Assembly: GCA_964370815.1 (NCBI GenBank)
Contig: CAYJKQ010000007.1
Span: 90,421-154,420, forward strand
DNA: 64,000 nt
Source: UBA12087 sp964370815
Lineage (GTDB): Bacteria > Chloroflexota > Anaerolineae > Anaerolineales > Villigracilaceae
Direction of reading: 5' to 3'
Shown: piece by piece, positions 6,654 through 15,003 of the stretch
How positions within the stretch are numbered: the stretch's first letter is position 1
Layout: the number at the start of each line of letters is the position of its first letter
Made by a program: the position numbers and the translations under genes
The notes under the pieces: generated by a model
Database searches by the model: none
What the model saw: only the letters and a program-made list of their open reading frames with translations
What the model was told of the DNA's origin: nothing

Positions 6654-8902
6654 ACACGACACTGACCGGCTGGCTGTTGGATGTCTATCCGAACGAAATG
6701 AATCTCACCCTGTGGTTGATCGGGGATGATGGTGAACGCCATTGCCTGGTTCAGGATTTCGCCGCCAGGCTCTACGCCGCCGGTCCTGCCGTGCGTTTGC
6801 GCCAGCTCTGGCAATGGCTCGAGGCACAGCCCATCCCGGCGCGCCTGGAGCGCACCCGGCGCAAAGATGTGTTTCAGGGTCAGGCGACTGTTCTGTCAGT
6901 CGAAGTCCTGCAGCCTGCCCGGCTGGATGAGCTGTTCCGGGGCATGCTGGCTGTTTTTCCGGACCTGACCTACTACGATGCCGATATTTCCATTGCCCTA
7001 CGGCACGCTGCGGCTTTTGGTGTTTTTCCGCTGGCACGCTGCCGGTTGGAGCTGAGCGGCGCAAAGGTGCTGGGCATTACGCCTCTCAATACACCCTGGG
7101 AACTGGAACCCGAGCCTGCCCCGCTGCGCATCCTGTCGCTTGAGCCGGATTGTGACCCTGCTCACAGCGCTCCCCGGAAACTGAACGTTTCTCACGGGCG
7201 CGTGCGCTATTCCCTGACGCTGCAGAACAGCACAACCCTGCTGGTCGCTCTGGCTGCCGAATTGCGGCGCTATGACCCCGATCTGCTGCTGACATCCTGG
7301 GGTGATACCTGGTTGCTGCCTTACCTGATGCAAGCCTGCCGTGAAAGCGGTCTGACCCTGCCCCTTAACCGGGATGAAAGCCAGGCCGTGCTCGAACGCA
7401 AGGAGCACACCTACTTTTCGTACGGGCAGATCATCTACCGCGGCCGGCAGGTGCAGTTGCGCGGGCGCTGGCATCTCGACCGGCACAATGCCATGCTCTG
7501 GAATGACTACGCCCTGGAGGGTGTGCTCGAAATGGCGCGCGTCACCCGTCAGCCTGTCCAGGATGCCGCCCGACTGTCTCCCGGCACGGGTATTTCCTCC
7601 ATGCAGTTCGTGACCGCCCTGCAGGAAAACATCCTGATCCCCTGGCACAAGCAGCAGGCTGAAATGCCCAAAACCGCCATTGACTTGTTGCAGGCGGATA
7701 TGGGCGGGATGGTTTACCAGCCAACCATCGGACTGCATCGCGACGTGGGCGGCATTGATTTTGTCTCCATGTACCCGGGCATCATGGTGCGCTTCAACAT
7801 CTCACCCGAGGTGCCGCGTATCGGCCTGGGGACCTTGACCGGTGCGGGACAGGGCCTCGAGCCGGCTCCCGGTGAACCCGGTATTGTGCCACTGACGCTG
7901 GCTCCGCTGCTTAAAAAGCGCCTGGCGCTTAAATCTGCACTCCTGACCCTGAACCGCTACGACTGCCGCCGCCCGGTCTTCCAATCCCTGGCTTCAGCCC
8001 ACAAGTGGCTGCTGGTGACCTGTTTCGGTTACCTGGGTTATAAGAACGCGCGCTTCGGACGAATCGAATCCCATGAGGCTGTCACCGCCTATGGTCGCGA
8101 AGCCCTGCTGCGCGCCAAAGAAGCCGCCGAAGAGCTGGATTATGAGATCCTGCATATGTATGTAGATGGCCTGTGGGTGCAGAAACCCGGCTGCAGATCA
8201 CCGTCTGATTTTGAAGCCCTGCTGGCGGAGATCACGGCACGCACCGGTCTGCCCATTTCACTGGATGGCGTTTACCGCTGGGTGGTGTTCCTGTCCTCGC
8301 GCCAGAATGCGCGCGTCCCGGTGCCCAACCGTTATTTCGGTGTCTTTCAGGATGGCTCTGTCAAAGTACGCGGTATCGAAGCCCGCCGCCATGACACGGC
8401 ACCCTTCATTGCCGAGACCCAGATGAGCCTGCTGGAGATCCTGGCGGGTGCTCCGGATGCGGAAGCCCTGGCGCAGGTTCTGCCGCTGGCAAAGGCTTTT
8501 GTGCGCAAGCAGCTTAAGATATTACGCAGCGGAGGCGTGCCGGTCGAGAAATTGCTGATATCCCAAAAATTGAGCCGCGAACTGGGCGAGTATTCCAGCC
8601 CCTCACCCTCCGCCCGGGCGGTGCGCCAGATGCAGGCTGCCGGGAAAACCGTGCGCCCCGGGCAGCGCGTGCGTTTCCTGTTCACGTTGGGCAAACCGGG
8701 TGTGCGTGCCTGGGATGTGCCCCAGCCGCCCGACCCGCGCAGTATTGACCTGAAACGCTATCGCACCCTGTTCGAGCGTGCCGTGGATACCGTTTTGACA
8801 CCCATTCAGACCAGCGTCAGTGGCGGTGTGGATGGTGAATGCCTGTATCTCTTCCCGCCGCCGGTTTGCAGCCTGCCACAACGATCCGGGGCAACTACTT
8901 AA
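6650..8902 (+). CDS. divergent family-B DNA polymerase, proofreading motifs degraded
   Basis: A 750-residue family-B polymerase. Motif A is clear (DFVSMYPGI, catalytic Asp about 370). Motif B is divergent (Lys about 452, KWLLVTCFGYLGYKNARFG, with Val-Thr where Asn-Ser is usual). Motif C reads HMYVDGLWV, where the usual form is YGDTDSxFV: the second, metal-binding Asp (about 506) is kept but the first is Tyr (504). The exonuclease domain looks inactive. ExoI is SLEPD instead of DIE, the ExoII region (DPDLLLTSWGDTWLLPYL) lacks the Asp of FD, and no ExoIII YxxxD is evident. Polymerisation without proofreading is therefore predicted, as in translesion or mutagenic polymerases. It is the last gene of the SOS-box operon. 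Length is close to that of E. coli Pol II (783 residues). Confidence 0.9.
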   Translation: MNTTLTGWLLDVYPNEMNLTLWLIGDDGERHCLVQDFAARLYAAGPAVRLRQLWQWLEAQPIPARLERTRRKDVFQGQATVLSVEVLQPARLDELFRGMLAVFPDLTYYDADISIALRHAAAFGVFPLARCRLELSGAKVLGITPLNTPWELEPEPAPLRILSLEPDCDPAHSAPRKLNVSHGRVRYSLTLQNSTTLLVALAAELRRYDPDLLLTSWGDTWLLPYLMQACRESGLTLPLNRDESQAVLERKEHTYFSYGQIIYRGRQVQLRGRWHLDRHNAMLWNDYALEGVLEMARVTRQPVQDAARLSPGTGISSMQFVTALQENILIPWHKQQAEMPKTAIDLLQADMGGMVYQPTIGLHRDVGGIDFVSMYPGIMVRFNISPEVPRIGLGTLTGAGQGLEPAPGEPGIVPLTLAPLLKKRLALKSALLTLNRYDCRRPVFQSLASAHKWLLVTCFGYLGYKNARFGRIESHEAVTAYGREALLRAKEAAEELDYEILHMYVDGLWVQKPGCRSPSDFEALLAEITARTGLPISLDGVYRWVVFLSSRQNARVPVPNRYFGVFQDGSVKVRGIEARRHDTAPFIAETQMSLLEILAGAPDAEALAQVLPLAKAFVRKQLKILRSGGVPVEKLLISQKLSRELGEYSSPSPSARAVRQMQAAGKTVRPGQRVRFLFTLGKPGVRAWDVPQPPDPRSIDLKRYRTLFERAVDTVLTPIQTSVSGGVDGECLYLFPPPVCSLPQRSGATT

Positions 8903-8961
8903 GGCGAGGGTTTTTTAAAAGTGTCAAAAAAAGGGGGGGATAATATTTATTATAACTACGC

Positions 8962-9057
8962 AGACCCTGAAGGTTTACACTGAAAAATTGAGTGATCGAC
9001 AGCCTGATTATAAGGCTGATCGTTCCAACTCTTCTGCCGGAGAAACCTTTAGGGTCT
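8962..9057. repeat. long inverted repeat / hairpin after the polymerase gene
   Basis: AGACCCTGAAGGTTT (8962-8976) is complementary to AAACCTTTAGGGTCT (9043-9057) with one mismatch. The loop contains a second small hairpin (AGCCT 9001-9005 / AGGCT 9013-9017). It lies between convergent genes and may end transcription from both sides, or be a relative of the CGTCCCGAAGG hairpin family. Confidence 0.55.
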
Positions 9058-9075
9058 TGACCTGAGCAGTTACTT

Positions 9076-9807
9076 TTATTCTTTATACCCGTACTTAAAA
9101 ATATCACCTGAACCGAACTTTGCCATCCGGGACAGTTCTTCCGGTTTCAGTACAGTGATGGTTGTGCGTGTGGTGGCAATAATTCCCTGGCATTTTAAGA
9201 AGTTCAGAGCCCGGCTGATGGCCTCAGGAACAGAGGCTACGTGTGCAGCCATCTCAACCAGAGAATTTTCCTGACGGCTGATGGATGTTTGTCCATTTTT
9301 ACTCAGTTCATAGATCAATTTAGCCACGCGAATGGGAACATTAAGGAAAGATAAATCGGCGTAGTTGTCTAAAAGTTGCCTGTAGCGACTTGCCATGATA
9401 TCCAGCAGCCCAAGAGAAACTTGCGTGAACTTATCTTGTGCGTAACGCTGGAGCAGTTTCAGATAAGCCGCGCGACTGATTTGCCAGGTAATGCAATTCT
9501 GGGTGGTGGTGGCTGTATAAGGGTTTGGACCACCATCCAACAGGGCGATCTCATTGAACATGATGACCGGGACAATATCGGCAATAATATTTTTTTTACC
9601 TTGCCGGCTTAGCGTGGAGATGTGGACGTGCCCTTTGAATAACACGAACATACCTGCGCACGGTTCCTGCTCTGAAAAAATTACTGTATCAGGCGGGTAA
9701 CGACGAATCTTTCCGGCCAGGGTGATGGCTAGCCTGTCTGCCAGGGGCAGCTTCATGAAGTGACTGACGTTCCCAAGTCTTTCGGCTAGATTTTCAGGGG
9801 TTTCCAT
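9076..9807 (-). CDS. Crp/Fnr-family transcriptional regulator
   Basis: A 243-residue regulator. Residues of about 25-120 form a cyclic-nucleotide-type beta barrel (VIFSEQEPCAGMFVLFKGHV, FNEIALLDGGPNPYTATTTQ). A dimerisation helix follows, then a winged helix (ENSLVEMAAHVASVPEAISR, ALNFLKCQGII). There is no N-terminal cysteine cluster, so it is not an oxygen-sensing [4Fe-4S] Fnr. The effector could be cAMP, haem-bound gas or something else. It is transcribed divergently from the multiheme cytochrome operon, and symmetrical sites fill the shared 274-bp spacer, so it probably regulates both that operon and itself. No Shine-Dalgarno sequence precedes the ATG; see the promoter entry. Confidence 0.92.
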   Translation of the reverse strand: METPENLAERLGNVSHFMKLPLADRLAITLAGKIRRYPPDTVIFSEQEPCAGMFVLFKGHVHISTLSRQGKKNIIADIVPVIMFNEIALLDGGPNPYTATTTQNCITWQISRAAYLKLLQRYAQDKFTQVSLGLLDIMASRYRQLLDNYADLSFLNVPIRVAKLIYELSKNGQTSISRQENSLVEMAAHVASVPEAISRALNFLKCQGIIATTRTTITVLKPEELSRMAKFGSGDIFKYGYKE

Positions 9808-9813
9808 GGCAAA

Positions 9814-9842
9814 GTTTTATCAGAAATGCTGATAATTGTCAA
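9814..9842 (-). promoter_or_regulatory. promoter and autoregulatory site of the Crp/Fnr gene
   Basis: On the minus strand, TTGACA (9842-9837) is followed after 17 bp by TAAAAC (9819-9814). This puts the start of transcription at about the ATG (9807), so the message would be leaderless. The inverted repeat TTATCAGAAATGCTGATAA (9817-9835) fills the spacer and is a likely operator. A second palindrome, AATTGT-CAA-ACAATT, lies at 9834-9848. Confidence 0.55.
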
Positions 9843-9897
9843 ACAATTATGCTTTCGATATACCGCTCACGATTCCCGCTCAACGAAATGTTGATAG

Positions 9898-9986
9898 TGA
9901 TGGAATTTCATCAATAGATTGGGTAATTAAACACAAGCCTGATTGGGGTATTTAATACAATTATGGTCTGAATTGATAAATGTCAA
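9898..9986. promoter_or_regulatory. Crp/Fnr-like operator sites upstream of the cytochrome operon
   Basis: TGATGGAATTTCATCA (9898-9913) has the 5-6-5 symmetry of Crp-type sites. TTGATAAATGTCAA (9973-9986) differs by one base from the Fnr consensus TTGAT-N4-ATCAA. Both lie upstream of the cytochrome gene and next to the divergent regulator gene. Confidence 0.5.
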
Positions 9987-10081
9987 TGACTAATAGCTGC
10001 TATTGTGATAATTTATACAATGATGGTGTTCCCGCAGGGTTATCTCTGTGCATAATCATATTTGAAGAAAAGGAGAATGTT

Positions 10082-11113
10082 ATGTTCAAATCAAGTGTCA
10101 AGCCAAAACAGCCAATGGCCCGTTGGCTCATGATCGCAGGGGTATTGATCATCATACCCCTGCTGGTCATTGCCTGCCAACCGGCAGCCACACCGGAGCC
10201 CACACCAGTCCCCCCGACACCTGTGCCACCGACACCTATGCCGACCGCAGTACCGATCCCGGATCAATCGGTTCAAATAGCTGATTGGGAAAGTGGCCCG
10301 CATAGCGCGGATTATGATCTTGGTAAAGGCCCCAACACCATGTGCACCCGCTGCCATTCACCCCAGAACTGGATCCCCGGTTCGAAGGCGAGCGCTGCCC
10401 CGAACTGCGTGACCTGTAAATTCGCAACCGATGCTGAGCTGCGGATCGCTCCCTCGTTTGCAGAAGGCGGCATGGACCTGGTTACAGAAGAGCAGTGGGT
10501 AGGAATTCCCTGTGCACAGTGCCACGAAGTTGACGAAAACGGCACTGCCAGCGCTGAGCTCTCCTGGTACGCTCCGGTAGCCCTGACGTATGATGAGATC
10601 AAATCCCCGAATGAACTATGTATAAAATGCCATACCAATGCGGCAGGTGCCAAAGTAAGCAGCGCCGGGTTGTCGGCGAATCACGAAGTCTTTTTGGGCG
10701 GCAGCGCACATCTGAATTATGCCGGTGAATGGCCGCAAGGCGATCGCCCGCAGTATTGTACGGACTGCCATAATGCGCACACTGGTGAGACCAAACAGTG
10801 TGTGGATTGCCACACGGATACAGCTGACACGCATGGCAGAGTTGCGCCGATGATGACAGGTGATATAACCTGCATGGCTTGCCATGATGCTTCAAAAGCA
10901 GCTGTAGGTCGGGCTAAGGAAGATGGCCTCTTCACAACCATACTGACCACTGCTGGACGAGGTGGCGGTCCCTCCACAACTGCAGAGATCATCTCGCATA
11001 GTATTGTCTATATGGTTTCCTGCAATCGCTGTCACTTCGCAGAAAATCCATGGGAATTGACAGAATTGACTGCAGCTGGTCAGGTGCCCACACCACCAGC
11101 TCCCAAGCCTTAG
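10082..11113 (+). CDS. octahaem-type c-cytochrome lipoprotein with a CxxCK site
   Basis: A 343-residue exported lipoprotein: the signal ends in VIAC, then a Pro/Thr-rich spacer. Eight haem-attachment motifs follow: CTRCH, CVTCK, CAQCH, CIKCH, CTDCH, CVDCH, CMACH and CNRCH. The second ends in Lys instead of His. In NrfA and octahaem nitrite reductases a CxxCK haem is the catalytic one, so substrate reduction is possible, but overall similarity to those enzymes is not evident and the protein is much shorter. An AGGAG ribosome site precedes the ATG at 10082, which is preferred over an upstream in-frame start at 9980. The next gene is a paralogue, and a membrane protein follows, suggesting a surface or membrane electron-transfer complex. 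Confidence 0.88.
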   Translation: MFKSSVKPKQPMARWLMIAGVLIIIPLLVIACQPAATPEPTPVPPTPVPPTPMPTAVPIPDQSVQIADWESGPHSADYDLGKGPNTMCTRCHSPQNWIPGSKASAAPNCVTCKFATDAELRIAPSFAEGGMDLVTEEQWVGIPCAQCHEVDENGTASAELSWYAPVALTYDEIKSPNELCIKCHTNAAGAKVSSAGLSANHEVFLGGSAHLNYAGEWPQGDRPQYCTDCHNAHTGETKQCVDCHTDTADTHGRVAPMMTGDITCMACHDASKAAVGRAKEDGLFTTILTTAGRGGGPSTTAEIISHSIVYMVSCNRCHFAENPWELTELTAAGQVPTPPAPKP

Positions 11114-11135
11114 AACTGCAACCGAAAGGTGAATT

Positions 11136-12038
11136 TTGCATAGAAGAACCCCCATCTTAGCCTGTTTGATCATAACAGTATTTCTGGCTATTGGAATGAC
11201 CGCCTGTCAACCAGGCCAGGTTGCTCCGCCGGAGGAACTGACTCCACAACAACAGGTCACATTAAATCCAGGGAGCCCCACCGGGGCTCCCCAAGTTACT
11301 ATTGCTCCAACAGAGATAGACCCTGCTTTGATCGAAGCCCTGTGGGAAGCAAGCCCACATGCACAAACTTATGTGTTGGATGCTGCGGGTACGAACAGTA
11401 CCTGTGCGCGCTGTCATGCGCCACTCAACTTCGTGCCATCGATGGATGATATGCCAGATAGTTGTGCAGCCTGCAAATTCGAAGTTGAGCCTCCACCACC
11501 CACGCTGGCAGAAACTGATTGGGAAAGCATACCCTGCAATATTTGTCATCGTGTCAAGAAAGGTGATGTTGATCCGGAATACGCCTGGTTGTCGGTTCCA
11601 CCGATCGATGAATATACGGAAGTTGAGTCGACCACAGAGCTGTGTTTGAATTGCCACATACAGGTCGAAATCCCCGGGCATGAAACACCCGACCTGGCAA
11701 ATGCCCACTCCGATTTTACCTGCACCCAATGCCACGATGCCCACTCGACAACAGCAATATCTTGCGCATCTGAGAATTGCCATGCGGATACCATCAACTC
11801 ATCCACAACCATCACGGGGCATGACGAGGCTCACTCGGGAGTACCTTGCTGGGTCTGCCACGACGCAGCGGGGCTGGCAGCTGGTCTGGATGAGAACCAG
11901 AACTGGGTTACATTTTTAGATGTATCCTTGACACCCTATGTGTCTCATAATATAACCAGGCAAATGCTTTGTGAGCGTTGTCACTTTTTGAACAATCCCT
12001 GGAATTTATCGGATGAGGTCTCGAAAGCTACTCCCTGA
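11136..12038 (+). CDS. paralogous octahaem-type c-cytochrome lipoprotein (CxxCK and CX4CH sites)
   Basis: A 300-residue lipoprotein (lipobox MTAC) starting at a TTG codon 22 bases after the previous stop, with AAAGGTGA as ribosome site. The haem sites run in the same order as in the neighbour: CARCH, CAACK, CNICH, CLNCH, CTQCH, CASENCH, CWVCH, CERCH. The second site again ends in Lys and is followed by Phe in both proteins. The sixth has four residues between the cysteines (CX4CH), a form known from tetrahaem cytochromes c3. Both proteins end with a CxRCHF..NPW block, so they arose by duplication. They probably form one electron-transfer chain; the electron acceptor is not known. Confidence 0.87.
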   Translation: MHRRTPILACLIITVFLAIGMTACQPGQVAPPEELTPQQQVTLNPGSPTGAPQVTIAPTEIDPALIEALWEASPHAQTYVLDAAGTNSTCARCHAPLNFVPSMDDMPDSCAACKFEVEPPPPTLAETDWESIPCNICHRVKKGDVDPEYAWLSVPPIDEYTEVESTTELCLNCHIQVEIPGHETPDLANAHSDFTCTQCHDAHSTTAISCASENCHADTINSSTTITGHDEAHSGVPCWVCHDAAGLAAGLDENQNWVTFLDVSLTPYVSHNITRQMLCERCHFLNNPWNLSDEVSKATP

Positions 12039-12083
12039 GCGCGGAAATTGTGCTCGCAAAAAGAATAAACTGGAGATGGAGCA

Positions 12084-12776
12084 ATGAAAAACACGAGCGG
12101 AAAGATCTTACGGGTCGGCGCCATTGTTTTAATGGCCATGACCGCAGCCATGAATGTTTTGGGCGGTGCTGGAACTTCCTGCGCAGCCTTCTTTACAAAG
12201 AATTATCCTCCCTATTGGATCCTGATCAAGCCGGTGGATTATCGCTGGCTCTATCAAACTTTCGTTGTCACAACCCTGATCATTGGGATCATCGGGATCT
12301 CTGCTGTGATTGGACTGGTACGCGGGGGAAAAAGTGCTTATCGTAATGCACTGGTCGTGTTGGCGATCGGGACAGTTATTAACGCAATCCATTTCTATAC
12401 CTCCCTGACCGTGATCGGTAAAGCTGCACCCGCCAATGTTGTTTTCTACATCAACGCCTTGACGTTGATCGTTTTTCTGGTGCTGGGTATCCCCGGTCTA
12501 CGTGAAAAAGTGGATTTTTCAAAGAGCAGCAGAGAATCCGACAAAGCCACCGGTGCCGGACTGGCTGCCATGGTAGCCGGTGTCATTATCTTATCCACAC
12601 CCATGTGGGTGGGCAGCTCGCATATCTATATGGGGAATAATTGGGTTTACGTATTCGCCTGGCCTATGTATATCTTTGGCACATTCCTGACGGTCGCTGG
12701 GATCGGACTGCTGGCGAGAGTAGCCTGGCTTTCACAAAAACAGGAAAGTGGGGAAGTAAAAGCCCAAGCGCACTAG
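12084..12776 (+). CDS. four- to five-helix membrane protein of the cytochrome operon
   Basis: A 230-residue integral membrane protein with hydrophobic stretches near residues 10-30, 60-82, 90-112, 120-140, 165-185 and 195-215. It belongs to no family I can name. His (AIHFYTSL, SSHIY) and a Cys (GTSCAAF) are present, but no standard haem or quinone motif is evident. It lies 45 bp after the second cytochrome and before a strong terminator, so it is the last gene of the operon. It may anchor the lipoprotein cytochromes or exchange electrons with quinones. Confidence 0.8.
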   Translation: MKNTSGKILRVGAIVLMAMTAAMNVLGGAGTSCAAFFTKNYPPYWILIKPVDYRWLYQTFVVTTLIIGIIGISAVIGLVRGGKSAYRNALVVLAIGTVINAIHFYTSLTVIGKAAPANVVFYINALTLIVFLVLGIPGLREKVDFSKSSRESDKATGAGLAAMVAGVIILSTPMWVGSSHIYMGNNWVYVFAWPMYIFGTFLTVAGIGLLARVAWLSQKQESGEVKAQAH

Positions 12777-12792
12777 AATAGGTTCGTTTACT

Positions 12793-12827
12793 ACAGGCTC
12801 CGGGATCTCAACAACGGAGCCTGTTTT
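12793..12827 (+). terminator. rho-independent terminator of the cytochrome operon
   Basis: ACAGGCTCCG (12793-12802) pairs perfectly with CGGAGCCTGT (12815-12824), with a 12-base loop followed by TTTGATT. Confidence 0.85.
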
Positions 12828-12983
12828 GATTCAACCACAGGCAAGTGAAAAATACGGCAACAACTCCTTTCCCGGAAGAATGAGTTCAATATTATACTGG
12901 TGGCACAGTTGATAACCATTCCCGTGTTTTTTTACAATGAATAATACCAGACAACCTTTATGTTCCTTCTTCCGAGGCAGCAA

Positions 12984-14282
12984 ATGAAAAAGAAAAGAAC
13001 CTTCTTTCTGGTATGGATCGAGCTGACAGTGCTTCTAAGTGCTTGCTCTCTGATCGCGCCTTTTTCTCTTGTGGAAACAACGCCAGGTTTCACGCCCGCG
13101 GTGTTCCAGGTTTCTTCTCCCACGCCAAAAATACCCACCACAACACCTGATCTTCAAGCGACCGGGATCGAACCAGCCGGCACCTCTGTGAAAATATTTC
13201 CTGAGGTTGATAACTACTACTGGAACTTGATCGCAGACGGGTTTTCACGACCGGTAGGTCTGGTTAATGCGGGTGACGGCACACGGCGGCTTTTTGTTGT
13301 TGAGCAGGCGGGTATCATTCGCATGGTCAACCAGGACACCATCCGTCCTTTCCCATTTTTGGATATCAGCAGCCGGGTGGGCAGTACCGGGAATGAACAG
13401 GGATTGTTGGGGTTGGCTTTTCACCCCGCTTTTGAGGAGAACGGATTTTTCTATGTGAATTACACGGACAAAGATGGCAGCACGGTAATCGCCCGATTCG
13501 ATTCGGATGTCAGCATACCAGCAGGGGATCAGATTGGCGACCCTGCCAGCGAGTTGATCCTGCTACGGGTAAAGCAACCCTACTCCAACCACAATGGTGG
13601 TCACTTGGTGTTTGGACCCGATCATATGCTCTGGATCGGGCTGGGAGATGGAGGCAGCGGCGGTGATCCACAAGGGAATGGGCAATCTCTGCAAACCCTG
13701 CTGGGCAAACTGCTGCGCATCGATGTTGACCACGGGGACCCCTACGCGATCCCTTCCGACAACCCCTTTGCCAAGGGTGGAGGTCTCCCGGAGATCTGGG
13801 CTTATGGTCTGCGCAACCCCTGGCGCTTCACCTATGACAGCCTGAGCGGGGATCTTTACATCGCCGATGTCGGACAGAACCAATGGGAAGAGATCGACTT
13901 CCTGCCAGCCGATTTCGCAGGCATGCCTGCTAATTTCGGCTGGAACTTAAGGGAGGGCACACACCCATACCAGGACGATGGAGCGGGTGCGGTCTTGAAT
14001 TTCATCGAACCGATTTTTGAATACCAACACGATCCGGGTTGTTCTGTGACCGGTGGCGAGGTTTATCGCGGAAATTCCTTGCCTGCATTTTATGGCATCT
14101 ACCTGTTTGGTGATTTTTGCAGCGGGACGATCTCGGGCTTGCTGCAAAAGGATACCAACGACTGGCAGGGACAATCCTTGTTCACCACCAATTTTCAAAT
14201 TTCTTCTTTTGGGTTGGATGAAGGTGGGGAAATCTATGTCCTGGATTTGAATTCCGGGCTTTATCGCCTGGAGGCTAAATAG
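12984..14282 (+). CDS. PQQ-dependent sugar dehydrogenase-type lipoprotein (GSDH family)
   Basis: A 432-residue beta-propeller protein of the glucose/sorbosone dehydrogenase family, exported as a lipoprotein (LLSAC). Family blocks are plain: GDGTRRLFVVEQAGIIRMV, LGLAFHPAFEENGFFYVNYT, HNGGHLVFGPD, LWIGLGDGGSGGDPQGNGQ, NPWRFTYDSLSGDLYIADVG and FGWNLREGTHPY. Members oxidise aldose sugars with bound PQQ, though many close relatives are not biochemically proven. No PQQ synthesis genes are in this window. The in-frame ATG at 12984 is preferred over 12960 because the signal peptide then starts MKKKRTFF. It appears to be a single-gene unit. Confidence 0.88.
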   Translation: MKKKRTFFLVWIELTVLLSACSLIAPFSLVETTPGFTPAVFQVSSPTPKIPTTTPDLQATGIEPAGTSVKIFPEVDNYYWNLIADGFSRPVGLVNAGDGTRRLFVVEQAGIIRMVNQDTIRPFPFLDISSRVGSTGNEQGLLGLAFHPAFEENGFFYVNYTDKDGSTVIARFDSDVSIPAGDQIGDPASELILLRVKQPYSNHNGGHLVFGPDHMLWIGLGDGGSGGDPQGNGQSLQTLLGKLLRIDVDHGDPYAIPSDNPFAKGGGLPEIWAYGLRNPWRFTYDSLSGDLYIADVGQNQWEEIDFLPADFAGMPANFGWNLREGTHPYQDDGAGAVLNFIEPIFEYQHDPGCSVTGGEVYRGNSLPAFYGIYLFGDFCSGTISGLLQKDTNDWQGQSLFTTNFQISSFGLDEGGEIYVLDLNSGLYRLEAK

Positions 14283-14320
14283 ATTTTTGTTTCAAACCGA
14301 TTCTCAGGCAAATAAGGATC

Positions 14321-14932
14321 TTGATCTTGAAAAACAAATACGGGAAAAATAATCCAGTTGATCATCAATCGATAATGAAATATCTGAACTTCGAACGGTG
14401 GGATTTCAAGGTCGTTAATGATGGTTTACCACATCAATACCCGGGTATATTTTTACGATCTGAATATTGCATGATAAAAATTCTGACAATTCAGGATAGA
14501 CCCCTTGAAGAACCGGATGTATTTTTTAAGTATGGCAGGCTCCATGCTCCCCTGAACCGCGATACCATGATATGGAATGGAGAAAAACATTATTGTTGGC
14601 ATAGCATTGATAAAGTATTGCTGTTTTTTGAAGAACTTTCTCTTGCTGACACAAAAAATATGATGTTCAAAAAACCGCGTATCATGAAGGAAATCTACGA
14701 ATTAAACAAAAGCAAGGGATGGAAACCTGGTGAATATGCTGCTTTGGAGCAATCACTGATCTGGGAGAAATATGGTCAGCGCTTGTTCAATCTTTTTGAT
14801 TTAAGGCAGCAAAATTTGTGGAATGAATACGCTGACTTTCTTAAAGAATTCTATAAGATCCAAGATGAGAAAATCAGGCTAAAAGGACGCACACCTAGAC
14901 CTTCGGTCCCGCCTCTGTATAAGGTTTGCTGA
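14321..14932 (+). CDS. hypothetical protein, 203 residues
   Basis: Not recognised. A soluble protein rich in aromatic residues, with no signal peptide or membrane helix. Notable stretches are YLNFERWDFKVVNDG and HYCWHSIDKVLLFFEELS. The start is uncertain: a TTG at 14321 has AAGGA eight bases upstream, while an ATG at 14375 gives a shorter protein. Base composition is more AT-rich than that of its neighbours, which hints at a later arrival. It sits alone between the sugar dehydrogenase and the msrQ end. Confidence 0.6.
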   Translation: MILKNKYGKNNPVDHQSIMKYLNFERWDFKVVNDGLPHQYPGIFLRSEYCMIKILTIQDRPLEEPDVFFKYGRLHAPLNRDTMIWNGEKHYCWHSIDKVLLFFEELSLADTKNMMFKKPRIMKEIYELNKSKGWKPGEYAALEQSLIWEKYGQRLFNLFDLRQQNLWNEYADFLKEFYKIQDEKIRLKGRTPRPSVPPLYKVC

Positions 14933-15003
14933 AGTTGTCAACCAATGCGCTGAAAAAGAGGAAATTTCCTGGGAGGGGAATAATCAACCAACAATAAACT
15001 GCC

